A DNA stretch of 64,000 nt from Cryptomeria japonica (lineage: Eukaryota > Streptophyta > Pinopsida > Cupressales > Cupressaceae): positions 237,882,233 to 237,946,232 of the forward strand of contig NC_081414.1 of the NCBI RefSeq assembly GCF_030272615.1, written 5' to 3'. Position 1 is the stretch's first letter. Every line of letters starts with the position of its first letter. Under the pieces are notes generated by a model. That model did no database searches and was not told the origin of the DNA. It was given only the letters and a program-made list of their open reading frames with translations. The position numbers and the translations under genes are program-made. Positions 45,488 through 57,806 of this stretch are shown piece after piece.

Positions 45488-46222
45488 ATGAGTATAAGCA
45501 TACGCTAATACTGTCGGTAAAGTACAAGGAAACAAGATTGAAAGACTTTTACCAGATCAAGGAGGCAAGATGTGCCAAGCCCCCAGTGGACTTAGGATCT
45601 TATGACTTTGATTGATAAAGTAAAAGGGAAGATCAAGAAGGGGAGAACCATGACTGCAAGTAGCAAATTTCCCTTCACTATGACTCATGAAGGCAAGGAT
45701 ACTAAAGATTACAAAGAAAAACAAAGTTCACTAAGTAATTCTAAGTATCACAAGAAGGAAAGTATGAGCGGAGTGTAAGCCCCCACGTTAAAGTGATCAC
45801 ACATGCCTTATCGGAAGCGATTGCTTTAAGGTATGATACACCCAAGAGAGAGAAGGAAGGAGCACGCTATCACAATGATTTAGCCCCCAATCGAGGTATA
45901 AACCCAAGGATAATGAATACAAAACACGAGGTAGTGTCGCTTTCCTCGGGGTCCATATGTTGTATGATAACTCATGTATATCATGTATGTATATGCATAT
46001 AATAATCTTCATTCCCCAAAGAAGGACACTACCTTAGAAGAAAGGGAAGAGAGGATGTCTTTTGAGTCAACATGAAAGAGACCAAGAAAAGATCTCAATG
46101 CTTTGCATCATCCCCAAGTAGACATTAATGGAACAATAGAAGAACATGGATACACATAGAAGAATGGTCACAAAAGAGAAAGAAAGGAGAGAGAGAAGAT
46201 CTATAGTGTGAGTATCACTAAT
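45488..46222 (-). other. 3' untranslated region of copy A
   Basis: About 735 bp lies between the polyprotein stop and the polypurine tract. It is homologous to 56940-57806 of copy B (for example ATGTCTTTTGAGTCAACATG, AAAGAGATCTCAA). Conservation of this short non-coding stretch in both copies shows that no pol was ever between them in this family. Confidence 0.75.
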
Positions 46223-49200
46223 CTAGCACGACATCCACCTCTCAATCTTGCTGATCACTATTTTGGGAAGGCAAACAACATGCCAGAGGAGTGATATCGA
46301 GCACAACAGATGGAGCTATCACAAGATCTAAACAATGACTATGTTCATGTTGTAAGTCACTTTGTTAGATTCTAGGAGCTAGGATTAGGGTTTGTGAAAA
46401 CTCATCTGATAAGTTTGTCCACATCAACATACTCATACTCACTATCAAAAGCATTAGGAGTTGTATTACCATTATGAATAATATTTCACCCATTTCTTCA
46501 TCAAAATTTAAAGAAAAAGGAGCAAGAACAAGAATAGAAGTAAAACCATCACATGTTTTATGCAACTTATGATTTGGAGATGTAGGTTGAACATCTTGCT
46601 GAGGAGAAAAGGGAATCATGTCAATTGTTGGAGTCTGAGGTGATTGAGTATTTTGAGGGATAGCTTCACGAGATCGAACACAGCATCTCTGTCAACATTC
46701 TCTTGCACAACGATTTTGTCGAGTCTTAGTGGAAGGCTGAGAAGAAGGAGGAAAACTTGAACAAGTAGGAATGTTTCTCTCCTTGATAGTGGAAGGTTTA
46801 GGTTGAGGTCTTTTTGATTGAACAATAGGAGAAGAAGGCCTCTTCTGTTGATAAGAGGAAGGAGGTGGAACTAAGCCATAGAAAGGAGGAATAATAGGTG
46901 TAGGAAGGAGACTAGGCCCATCATGAGGAGGAGGTATAGGTCTAACCTTAGGAGGAATCTTGGTGTTATCCTTAAGAGAAGGTAAAGTCACATCCATAGG
47001 GGTAGGTGGACAATCTTCCTTAGGAGGGAGATGAGTTCCATCTGAGAGAGGAAGAAGCTCGTATTGAAAAATAATAGGAACGTCAAGTGTTGGAGATCTA
47101 GGTTGACTTAAGGATATGATCATATCATTCTTCCATTTTTGATAAGATCAAAAAAGAGCATCGCTCCTTGATGGAAGAGATTGAAATTGTTTAGGCCAAA
47201 AGAGATCAATATGAACACCAGGGCTTCTTTCGGATGGATGAAATAAGCTATGGTTCACAGTTATGATTTCTCCATAGTGAGGAAATTTAAGACACTTGTG
47301 GATTGGAGAAGCAATAGCCTTCATGGAAGATAGCCAAGGATAGCCCAACTTCACATAGAATTTCTTAGAAGAAGGTATGATAACAAAGTCAACATCCATG
47401 AACTTAGCATGGAGTTCAATAGGAAGGGTGATAGAGCCAATGGTAGGACAAGAGAAGCCATCAAATAACTTCACAACCACATTAGAAGTATCATATATTG
47501 GTTTATACAATCGTAAAGTACAAATATACTCTTCAATTATGACATTAACCATGCAAGAGTGATCAATCAGGGCACCACGACAAGGGATATCCTTAACCTT
47601 TGCAACTATGTATAAAGGTTCATCGGGTGCTCTAATGGTCTCACTAGGGTCAAATGTAATACAAGGATCCTTAGGTGTACCTTGTGTTTCTACCATATTA
47701 ACCAAGTTTGGAGCCATAGAGGTGAATTCTTCAGAAGTGGGAGAATCAGGCACAATATCAATAACGTTAGAGGTATGAGATGGCAAGGGATCAGTGAAAA
47801 TATTAAGATTTTGATTAGGAGGAGCAACTAATTTATTCCCTTTATCTTTCACACCTACCATAGATATAGTATTATTATCAATCAAGTCTTGAACCTTATT
47901 TTCCAATGCAAAACATTTCTTAGTATCATGACCAGGTCGACGATGAAATTGGCAAAAGGAATTGTTATCAAAATAAGGAGATGCAAGTTTGGAAGGATCA
48001 ATTTTTTTTATATGAGGAAGTTTGATAACATTTATGTGCAACAACTGAGACATGATACTATGTAAAGATTCATTCAAAGGAGTAAACTATCTTTCTCTTT
48101 AAAAAAATTAGAAATAGAAGGCACACCTGTTGTAGCATTCATATGGTTGTTGTTGATTGGATCATCGAACTTGATGAAGCTTTTTGTTGGTTTTAAATTC
48201 GCAAACGGTTGTTGAACACTCTCCCCCTTATCACTTAGAGCCATAGGAGTGGATTGCTCTATTTGACTCACAACCAGTTGATAATTGTGGAGTGTTGTGC
48301 ACAACTGCAGAAAGGAAGTAAACTCAAACAAAAAAAACTTTTCCCTGATATCTTTTTATAAATTAGAAATGAAAATTCTTTGAATATCATTATCAGGTAC
48401 ATGAAAAGAAATTTGAGTGCACAAATGCTTATATCTACCAATGAAAATAGTCACTTTTTCTTTAAAACCTTGTTTAGAATGCATTAAATAAGAAAAAATG
48501 ATTTTAGGGCCAACGTTGTTTTGAAATTGTTGGATGAAAGCATTTTCTAGTTGTTGAAAGGAAGTGATAAAATAAGAAGGCAAATATCAATACCATTGTA
48601 AGACCTTATCTCTTAGTTTTCTTGTAAACAATTTTGCAAGCAATTGTTGATCACAAGCAAAATCAGTACACAAGGTTTGAAATGTTTTGACATGCGTAAG
48701 AGGATCACCTTTTCCATTATAGAGTTCCAATTGAGGGATCTCCACATGTTTAGGTGGCACGAATTTAACAATATCAAGAGAAAGTGGGCTTGCAACATCA
48801 AAGGTGGGCACACTAAACTTGGATTGACTCATAGAAGCAAATTTTTGTTGCAAGGAAGACATGGTTTGAGCAAGATTGTTGATTGTCACTTTGGTGGAAG
48901 AATTGATGTTAGACATAGGTGATTGAGAAGGTGGTGTGATGTTGTTGAAAGAAGGCATGGACTAAGAATAAGGTGGTGGGACATTATAATAAGTAGGAAT
49001 TGGTGATGATTGGGTAGGAAAAGGGACCCTTAAAGGAGGAATAAAGTTGTTGAAGGAATTTCCCCCTTGTGTCGTACTGATTGGTCAAGGAATAATAGGA
49101 ATATTCATTGAAGATATAGGTAACGATGGAGGATTAAATGAAGAAGAGGGATTACCCCCATGACCTATGGTTGTAGGAATGACATTTTGAGTTGAAGTAG

Positions 49201-49702
49201 CCATGATGTTAGATGTGAAAGTGGGAATACTAGTCATAGGATTAGTTAAAGGAATAGAGGAATTGACTTGTGTTAAAGGTTGTGAGTAACCTAGGGTTTC
49301 GACACAACTCTTGATAGGAATGACATTAGAATCAACAATATGTGCAATGCCACACAATATATCAATTCCATTCTTATCACTTTGAAACATGCGCTTAAGA
49401 CCTTCAATTAATGGAAGAGCTTCACTATTAGGGTACTCTTGGGACATCCATTGTTGAAAGTTGTCAAATTGATTGTCCAATGTAGAAAGTTGATCTAAAG
49501 AAACCCTAGTTAGGGTTTCTTCTTCATCATGAGATCCATCAATAGGCACGTGATTAGGATGGGAAGAATTAACATGATCCTCATTAAAGAAGTCACCCAA
49601 ATTAGGCTCCATCTCCTCGGTAATTAAACCTTGGGAAGCCTTAATTCTAATGCTTTGTCTAACGGGGATATGATAGGTAGGACTAATAGTGCTAAAACTC
49701 AT
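46223..49702 (-). pseudogene. Gag-protease polyprotein of copy A with conserved tail, no pol
   Basis: From the ATG at 49702 one frame continues to about 48075, interrupted by single stops. It then shifts once and runs to the TAG at 46223. Residues include a gag capsid block (YNGKGDPLTHVKTFQTLC, near 48700), a FIQQFQNNVGPK block, a zinc-knuckle-like CQFHRRPGHDTKKC (about 47940), a protease-like stretch (ALIDHSCMVNVI, then VKLGYPWLSSMKAI, about 47560-47340) and a Pro-rich linker. The tail ends QQD*EVDVVLD, matching QQDWEVDDLLD of copy B. The protease motif lacks the usual D-S/T-G. RT, RNase H and integrase are absent. The frame is dead through about eight lesions. Confidence 0.85.
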
Positions 49703-50810
49703 GCACTAGAGGGAAAATTTGAATTTTGAATTGTAGAACAAAGTTTACAAAATTTAATAATGCAAAATGCAAGGAAATAATGATTACACAATTTGAACTT
49801 TGTTGGGGGAAGAGGATGACACAATATCCAAAAATAAAAGGAAATTGGAAATTTTAAAATTAGGGCCAAGGGAATACCACTTAATTTTTAAAATTAGAAT
49901 TTTTAAAATCAGGGCAGACAATAATTAACCTCTTAATTTAAAAAAAAAAATTGAAAGTTGAAATGTTGAATTTTGAAGGTATTTTCGATTCTAGAGGGAT
50001 CAAAAATCAATAAAATCAGCCAATCTTCCGGATTTAAGCTAGTAAATACAATCATAACAGTCTCTCGAAATTTCGAGAAAAAAGTCAAGGACCGTGGCGG
50101 GAATGCACATGGTCCAACCAACTTTTTTTGAAATTTTCAAGGATGGATATTACGATGATTTTAAAGCTAACCCCCAAAAAAGGGCAAATTTTATGATCTC
50201 TAGATGGGCGAAATGAAGGCGCAAATGTGAAAATAGGACCCTATTAGGGTTTTGAAGAAAAAAATGAATTGAATTGCAATTTTGAAAAGGGTCAAACCTA
50301 ATAGATAGGGACACCTTGGAAAATATTTATAAATCTGAATGTAACTTAAATTGATTTGAAATTCACACAAAATCCAATTAATTTTAAAAATTAGGGTTTG
50401 ATGACCTAACCACTTAATTTTGAAATTTGAATTTTGGGAAAAAGGGGGGAAATTGAAATTTTGAATTATAGGATTGAAGACAAATCTGAGAACAATCAGA
50501 AATCTGAAAATTAAATGGAAATCCAATTTTTGCACAAGTTCAAGATGGTTTTTGAAAATTAGGGTTTTAACACATAACCTCTCAATTTTGTAAATTTTAA
50601 TTGCAAATTGAACAAGACAATGAGGAAATTGAATTTGATAATCAAAACAATTTTTCAGATCTATGATAACCACAAGCAATTTTTATAAATCACAAGTTCA
50701 ATTTTAATTTAAAAAACTAGGGTTTTTAATGAATTAACCAATAAGTTTGCAAAAAGTTGAAACTTGTAAATGGAAAATATGCAATGTTGTTCAAAGGAAA
50801 GCATGCAAGA
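49703..50810 (-). other. Leader of copy A
   Basis: About 1.1 kb lies between the gag ATG and the primer-binding site, without coding signal. It repeats the motif AAATTAGGGTTT several times (near 50390, 50560, 50710), giving a weak ~160-bp periodicity. TGGACCATGTGCATTCCCGCCACGG on the minus strand (about 50094-50118) has a counterpart in the LTRs (ACCGTGGCGGGAAT at 44638). Confidence 0.6.
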
Positions 50811-50824
50811 CGTTGGGTTCACCA
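50811..50824 (-). other. Primer-binding site of copy A
   Basis: Minus-strand TGGTGAACCCAACG follows the LTR end after three bases. The first ten bases are identical to the site of the autonomous Tat element at 35454-35469. Confidence 0.8.
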
Positions 50825-50827
50825 AAA

Positions 50828-53800
50828 TGTAATGGTGGTAAAATGGTGAATGATAAATCAAGAAGGAAAACTACCCTTTCCCTCAAAGAGAGATGAGAGT
50901 TTCGCTATCGATTACCATTCAAGCACTTTTCACCATTACATTAGGAAGGTGGAGAAGGAAAATTCACTAGATTCAATCTCTCCACACAAAGACAATAGAT
51001 TGAATTCTAAATGAATTGGGAATGCTAAGTTGATCCCCTCTTTCTTGTTTGATTTAGAAAGGAAATTGATTGAATTATGTAGTGCAAAAGTGACAAAGAA
51101 TCGATTATAACTTGAAATTAGAATATGGGATGAAGTTGTGCACCTGGATCTGGTCATAAAATGTTGAGACAAAGTCGCCCTGAGAATTTGAGGAAAAGTT
51201 CCATGGACCATCGCAGGAATGTACACGGTCCTCCAAAAAATCCGCAAAACGAAAAGGGTTTTTCCGCCTCTACAAATGAAGCTCGAATCTGAAAGTATAG
51301 TTGTGCACCTACAACCTACACATAGAAAAGAGAGGAAAATGGGTTGGGATTGGGGGTTTTCCTTTAGGTCAAACCCCAATTTTGGAATTAACCGAGTAAT
51401 GAAAGAAAGTACTTGCAAGTAGATGTAAATGAAAGACTGAATTGTAAATCACCTCAAGGGAGGTTGTAGTAGAAATGTTGATAGAAGTGTTTGTGTGGAA
51501 TTGAATGTTGGAATCAATCTCCTCTTCAATGGTTCAATCCTTGACTTGAATGCAACACCTAGCCTTGAATGGAGACTTGAGAATGCTCTTGAATGCTTGA
51601 TCGATTGTGAATTTCCCACTCATCCAACTTATTGAACTTATGCAAATGAGAGTGTAATGTCCCCACTTTGAAATCGATTTAATAATAAATAATAATAATA
51701 ATAATAAAATTAAAATATTAAATATTAAATTATAATATAAAGAATATAACTAAATATAATTAATTAGAATTTAATTAAGTTAATATGAACGGTTAAAAGA
51801 CATGGAAGGAAAAGTTCTGACTCCCTCAACAATAAGATATAAAAGGGAGAAGAGAATCTCATTTGGGAAGGGGATAACTTGGAAATGAGAAGTGCGGATT
51901 TGATTTAAATAAGAAGTGCAGGTCTAATTGTGAAAGGTTGTGTCCCTTTCAAAGGGTAGAAATAATGAAGAGTTGCACACTTTCAAAGGGTGTTAATGGT
52001 GAAAGGGTGTGTCTCTTGCCAAAGGACATACATGATGAAGAGGTATGACCTCTCCCTCACATTGAGAGATATAAAGAAAAAGGAATCAAAGCATCCAGTA
52101 ACATCACCATGCATTGGATTAGATTAGAACTAGTATTAAGTTACAAGCAGTAGCATCTTTGTTCTGGTGGTATGCATGGGGATGTGTTGAATATGTATGC
52201 TTAATCTACGAAGCCTGATGATGTTGTTATGCATAATTTAATAGTAATACTAATATAGACTGCAATATGTATGACAGTCATACTTAATTTCATATATATT
52301 TATTATACATGAGAAGTTAGTATACTTATAGTTTCATTCATGTTATTACTGTCAGTGTTTAAGAAGATGGGGATGAGATGTTCCAAAGAGGGGTAGTCTA
52401 AATCTAAGCAATAGGTTAAGTCCCAAGATAGGGTGGGGATCAGCAACCCATAAGCCTTGAGGGTATAGACCCAAGATAGGTAAGGGCTTGGATCTGTAAA
52501 CTTTGAGGGAACCTATTGTATTTGGTCTCTAAGCGCTTTGGTAACATACATAGACCCTTCTACCTTAAAACTGAAGTAGTAGCAGGGTCCAATATCTATA
52601 TTAAGAACCATGAATAATGAAATTAATCATTTAATGAGGAAAATAAATAAGAACTTGTTAATAACTAATTTTAGAATATCAATCAATTTTAGTATATTGA
52701 AATAGATCAAATACGGGAGATTACAAATGGTATCAGAGCTTTGATCCTGCCATCCTGCAGGGTAAAGAGGAATCGATGAATCATTCTAGTTAATAAGAAG
52801 GGATCTAACAATACAAGTATTTGCATGTATGCGTATATCCATGTGTATGCTTCGTGTTTTTATTTGTATTCTCCATGTTTGGTTCATGCCTGATATGTTT
52901 CCAACATGTTTATTCCATGTGTGTTTCCAAAGCCATTTCATATTGGAAGTCATTTTGAACACTCCATGATCATTGCTTGAGGACAAGCAATCTTGGGTGG
53001 GGCGGACTCTAATGTCCCCACTTTGAAGTAGATTTAATAATAAATAATAATAATAATAAAAAAATTAAAATATTAAAAATTAAATTATAATATAAAGAAT
53101 ATAATTAAATATAATAAATTAAAATTTAATTAAGTTAATGAACGGTTAAAAGACATGGAAGGAAAAGTTGTGACTCCCTCAACAATAAGATATAAAAGGG
53201 AGAAGAGAATCTCATTTGGGAAGGGGATAACTTGGAAATCAGAAGTGCAGATCGGATTTAAATAAGAAGTGCAAGTCTGATTGTGAAAGGTTGTGTCCCT
53301 TTCAAAGGGAAGAAATAATGAAGAGTTGCACACTTTCAAAGGGTGTTAATGGTGAAAGGGTGCATCTCTTGCCAAAGGGCATACATGATGAAGAGGTATG
53401 ACCTATCCCTCACATTGAGAGATATAAAGAAAAAGGAATCAAAGCATCCAGTAACATCACCATACATTGGATCAGATTAGAACTCGTATTAAGTTACAAG
53501 CAGTAGCATCTTTGTTCTTGGTGGTGTGCATGGGGACGTGTTGAATATGTATGCTTAATATACGAAGCCTGATAATGTTGTTATGCAGAATTTAATAGTA
53601 ATACTAATATAGATTGCAATATGTACGGAAATCATACTTAATTTCATATATATTTATTATACATGAAAGTTAGTATACTTATAGTTTCATTCATGTTATT
53701 ATTGTCAGTATTTAAGAAGATGGGGATGAGATGTTCCAAAGAGAGGCAGTCTAAATCCAAGCAATAGGTTAAGTCCCAAGATAGGGTGGGGATCAATGAC

Positions 53801-54441
53801 CCATAAGCCTTGAGGGTATAGACCCAAGATAGGTAAGGGATTGGATCTGTAAACTTTGAGGGAACCTATTGTATTTGGTCTCTAAGTGCTTTGGTAACAT
53901 ACATAGACCCTTCTCCCTTAAAACTGAAGTAGTAACAGGGTCCGATATCTATATTAAGAACCATGAATAATGAAATTAATCATTTAATGAGGAAAATAAA
54001 TAAGAACTTGCTAATAACTAATTTTAGAATATCAATCAATTTTAGTAAATTGAAATAGATCAAGTAGGGGACATTACAGAGAGGACGAATGCCCCTTAAA
54101 TACATGTTAGTGGATTTGAATTTCATCACAGGTCGACATCGGGGGAGTTTTCCGCTCGAGGCACAACCCATAATGCATGCTCTAGGAAGGGTCCTGCCCA
54201 AAATAGGGCAGGGATAGGGGCACCACACCCCTATCCAAGGGGGGATAGTGGCGCCATGCCCTTGTTCTACCCCTTTCTCCAGGGCATAATGCGGTCAGGG
54301 TAATGCAAAGGCCAAGGAAGAAGCGGTTTCTGCAATTCAAGCAATCTCTGGTCTTCGATCAAGCTAGAGGATTCGAGTTCGCATGTGTGAGGACCCTAAT
54401 ACAGTCGAAAATTGCTAGGGTCACAATTTTATGACACTACA
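50828..54441 (-). repeat. 5' LTR of copy A, split by a nested element
   Basis: The segment 50828-51652 continues at 54084-54441 once the nested 51653-54078 element and one GAGAG duplication are removed. The resulting ~1.18-kb LTR matches 44258-45469. Confidence 0.92.
51653..54078 (+). mobile_element. Non-autonomous TRIM-like element with 1.07-kb LTRs and a 281-bp interior
   Basis: Two direct repeats, 51653-52726 and 53008-54078, begin TGTAATGTCCCC (TCTAATGTCCCC in the second) and end ATTACA. GAGAG flanks the whole at 51648-51652 and 54079-54083. The interior starts with primer-binding site TGGTATCAGAGC (52729-52740, initiator-Met type) and ends with a purine-rich GGGTGGGGCGGA (52995-53006). 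It has no coding capacity. TRIMs are usually much smaller, so this is a long-LTR version: nearly all the element is LTR. The LTR copies differ at many sites and small indels, so it is not recent. Its partner would need an iMet-primed autonomous element. Confidence 0.92.
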
Positions 54442-54513
54442 GATTCTAATTTATAAAGAAAATTAATTAAAAAATAGAAGATAAAATAATAATAAACTAT
54501 TGTATTTAAAAGT

Positions 54514-54571
54514 ATATGTGTGTGTATGTACATACATACATACATATATGTATGTGTACACATACACATGC

Positions 54572-54650
<79 letters not shown>

Positions 54651-54747
54651 TACACGCACACATGCACATGCACGTGCACATGCACATGCACACACATATA
54701 TGCATATATATACATACATGCATACATACATATGTGTGTGTGTGTAT
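54514..54747. repeat. Microsatellite, mainly (CACATA)n
   Basis: A core of about fourteen CACATA units (54571-54655) is flanked by TACA/TGTA and TGCACA variants and a short TG run. Long apparent open frames here on both strands are a by-product of the repeat and were not called. Confidence 0.97.
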
Positions 54748-55274
54748 TCCAATGCCTCTCATGTCTACTTTTCTACATTACATAATTCATTATGTGGAGT
54801 TGTCTTTGCACCTGCAGATTGTGTCTCCTGTAGTTTGGATGTAGGTCTTTCTGTCATGTTTGATCTTTCCCTAGACTCTTCATTGTTGTAGTATATGTGA
54901 TTTTGAGATTTATCTTATGCTCTACTTTGATGTATGTCTTGTGATCATTATAGACTAGTAAAGTGAATGAATTTCTCTATGGTGACTTTGATTATGTTGT
55001 TGCATTGAGATGCATGCTTGCTTCTTTATGCTTGGTTGTGAGAATGATTGCATGACTGATTCAGATACTTGATTCATTGGGTGGTTGCTATGACATGAGC
55101 TAGACCTATTATGCTTGATGATTCAGATAAACCAATGTTGTGATTCAAAATTGTGATAAGAGAGAGGTGGATATAAATGTTGATTTGAATAATGATTAGA
55201 ATGAAAAAAAGTGATGCAAACTAGGTTAATTGATTAAAAGTAATGAACATTTTATGTTATTTTGATTTAATGAG
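54748..55274. other. Unassigned sequence
   Basis: No coding frame, LTR terminus or shared repeat was recognised between the microsatellite and the LTR fragment. Confidence 0.4.
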
Positions 55275-55790
55275 TGTAGACACCTAAAATTATCCTCGCC
55301 TAATTAAATAAATAGTTTATTTATTTAATTATTTTATCCTAAGCTTTTTATTAATTAAATAAATTTTTATTTAATCAATTAATTCATTAATCCTCTTCTA
55401 GCCTTTCCCCATTTAAATAATTTTATTTATTTATAATAAATTATCCTTTTCCTAAATTAAATAAATAATTTATTTATTTAATTATCCCCACCTCTTCTAT
55501 TAAATAAATAAATATTTATTTAATTAATTCATTAGTTTTTTCATGTGACATTCATCTCTTAATCCACCTTTAACTACCTCTCTAGCATTTTGTATTTCCT
55601 ATACCTACCCTCTAATCTAAGCTAACCATTTATCCTTCCACCTCTTAATCCTAGTCTCCATTTCTAGGGTGCTCTATATAAAAGAGACCTTCCCCTCTCT
55701 CTTTCCATAAGAAGAAAGTGATCAAGTATCCAAACTCTATCGAATTACATACTCAACCACATCCATTCCGTATTGAGTTCGTTTGCATAT
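55275..55790 (+). repeat. LTR fragment, + orientation
   Basis: It starts TGTAGACACC, contains tracts of alternating TTAATTAAATAAAT-type words (55290-55540) and a good TATA box TCTATATAAAAGAG (55674-55686), and runs into copy B of the Gag-protease family. The termini resemble the LTR at 61300 read on the minus strand (TGTAGACACTTC). The right limit is uncertain because no CA terminus or target duplication was found. Confidence 0.55.
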
Positions 55791-56922
55791 TGTGTTGGTT
55801 GAAACTTAGGGTTAAGGTTAAATTAAGATAATAAAATCATTAAATGACCTAATTAACCATCACATTTGGAAGGAGAATAAATATAATAGATTTAGCCTTA
55901 AAAGACTAAGATTCTGATCAAATTCAAACTCTTTGGGTAGTATCTTTCTCTTTCCAAAATTGATTTGATTTGATTATTGATGATTAGGACAAAATAGGTG
56001 ATAATTGTACCATTCTGACAGAAATAGTAAGCTATGAATGTCCCATGAAGCCACTGACCTAGATTTGGGTGAAGTAAGTTATCTGGAATTTGTTCTTAGA
56101 AGTTCAGCCCGATTTTTTGGGACCAAGTAGTATCAATTTGCCATGGTCCTCGAAATTTTTTGTCATCAAAAGTTAAACTTGTTCGTCACTATGAACTTTG
56201 TCGATCCTCTCAACTACAACTCTATACCTATTTCTGCACATAGAGAGAAAGGGAAATATGTTGGGAATAGCATTTCGCCTTAGATCAAACCCCAATTTTA
56301 GAATTAACCATAAGATTGAATTGATAAATGTAAATGAAAGACTATAATGAAATACTTTCCTCTTGAGGGAAAGACTACAACTACTTGAAACAATGATGAA
56401 TACCTTAATGAAGTTTTGTTTGACCTTTGCAAATGAATTTTGGGTTTCATGTAGGTTGTCTTCATAAAACATAGATCATGGATGTCATATTCAATACTTG
56501 AAACTTCATTTCTACTCCAATGATTGATGAAAGATTGATTGCTTACTCACTTGAATTGATTTTTTCCAAAGTTTAATTAAGATCTTGAAGTTTCTTATGT
56601 TTCAAATGAGAAGGGTAGACCTCCTTTTACACTTTCTTATCAAAAATCAAATTGAATTTTTAGAGTAGGCCAACACAGGATCCATTATCTCACTCTCATT
56701 ATGTAACCATTATGAGGCCCCAAGATGAGCCCAAATTAAGGGGACCATGACGATGGGTGCCATGGTCTTGATGTAGGGGGAAGCTATGAAAATGATGAAA
56801 AATTAGGCTTGATAGGTGGTGTGAGCGAAATCAACACTTGAATCAGGCCTCAAAGGCTGAAGCACCAAAGTAAGGTCTAGATGAGGAAACAATTGCTAGA
56901 GAGTACAATTTAGGATGCCACA
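55791..56922 (-). repeat. 3' LTR of copy B
   Basis: The minus strand begins TGTGGCATCC. Blocks from about 55860 to 56922 match 44340-45469 (ACCATCACATTTGGAAGG, CACATAGAGAGAAAGGG, TCAAACCCCAATTTT, GAATTAACC). The left edge is approximate because the first part aligns poorly and abuts a + strand LTR fragment. Confidence 0.7.
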
Positions 56923-56939
56923 TTTAGTCCCCAATTTAG

Positions 56940-57806
56940 TGGGAGTATGGGACTAATTATACTCACAGTAAAATACAAAGGTTTGCATTGAAAACTTTCA
57001 TCAATATATCAAAGAGACAAGACACACTAAGCCCTCAAGGACTTTAGGATCTTACTACTCTAATATCAAGATAAAAGGGACATCATAAGAAAGAGGAAAG
57101 AGAGAGAGAACATGACTCCTATCCTAGTAAGATTCACTTAAACTATGAGTCATGAAAAAGAAAAATACCAGATTACAAAGAAAAAGGTTCAATTTGCAAA
57201 GTAATTTGAGTATCGAAAACATGTCATGGTGTGTCTATAAAGTGTAACATTGAGCAGATTGTATGCCTCCACGTGAAAGTAATTTCATATTCCTTATTGG
57301 AAGCAATTACTTTAAGGTAGCATGCATCCAAAATACAAGCACATTATCACATTAAGATGCCCTGAAGAAAGGACAAATCAAAGGATAATGGTCACAAAAC
57401 ATAAAAGCACATAAGGGATCCACTATCTTTGGGGTTAGTGTGCTCTTATGATAAATAATGTACATCATGAATATTTGTATTGAATTGACCTCATCCTCTA
57501 AAGCTGGTGAAACTACAAACACAATGGAAGAAGAGCACATGTGTCTTTTGAGTCAACATGTAAGAGACCGAAAAGAGATCTCAACACTTTGCATCATCCC
57601 CAAGTAGATAACACAAGGGACAACATATAGAAGAATAAAGATACAAATAGAGGAATGCCACAATAGATTCGACCACTTTATTACCTTGCAACAATGGAGT
57701 GACAAGGATCATCTAAAGAGAGTCTGATATAACACAAAGAAAAACACGAGAGAAGTACATTACAAGCAAGCAAATACACAAGAGAGGATCTATGACATGT
57801 ATGAAG
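56940..57806 (-). other. 3' untranslated region of copy B
   Basis: Non-coding, and homologous to 45488-46222 of copy A (ACTTTAGGATCTTA, GAGTCAACATG(T/A)AAGAGACC, TTTGCATCATCCCCAAGTAG). It contains no pol-like motif on either strand. Confidence 0.7.

Larger units (their letters stand above)
44258..54441 (-). mobile_element. Gag-protease-only LTR retrotransposon, copy A
   Basis: LTRs lie at 44258-45469 (3') and 50828-54441 (5', interrupted by a nested element). Without the insert the unit is about 7.75 kb. Flanks GATTT and GATTC form an imperfect 5-bp target duplication. The primer-binding site, polypurine tract and LTR termini (minus TGCAGTGTC...CATTACA) are all in place. The only coding frame (49702-46223) gives Gag, protease and a tail. 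No RT, RNase H or integrase lies between the stop and the 3' LTR. A sister copy (55791-60335) has the same layout, so loss of pol is a family trait rather than a local deletion. Confidence 0.88.

Noticed and set aside
54429-54891. Long open frames over the dinucleotide/hexanucleotide repeat, on both strands and several frames
   Set aside because: They are created by the (CACATA)n microsatellite, code only Thr/Tyr/His/Ile or Cys/Val repeats, and have no conserved context.
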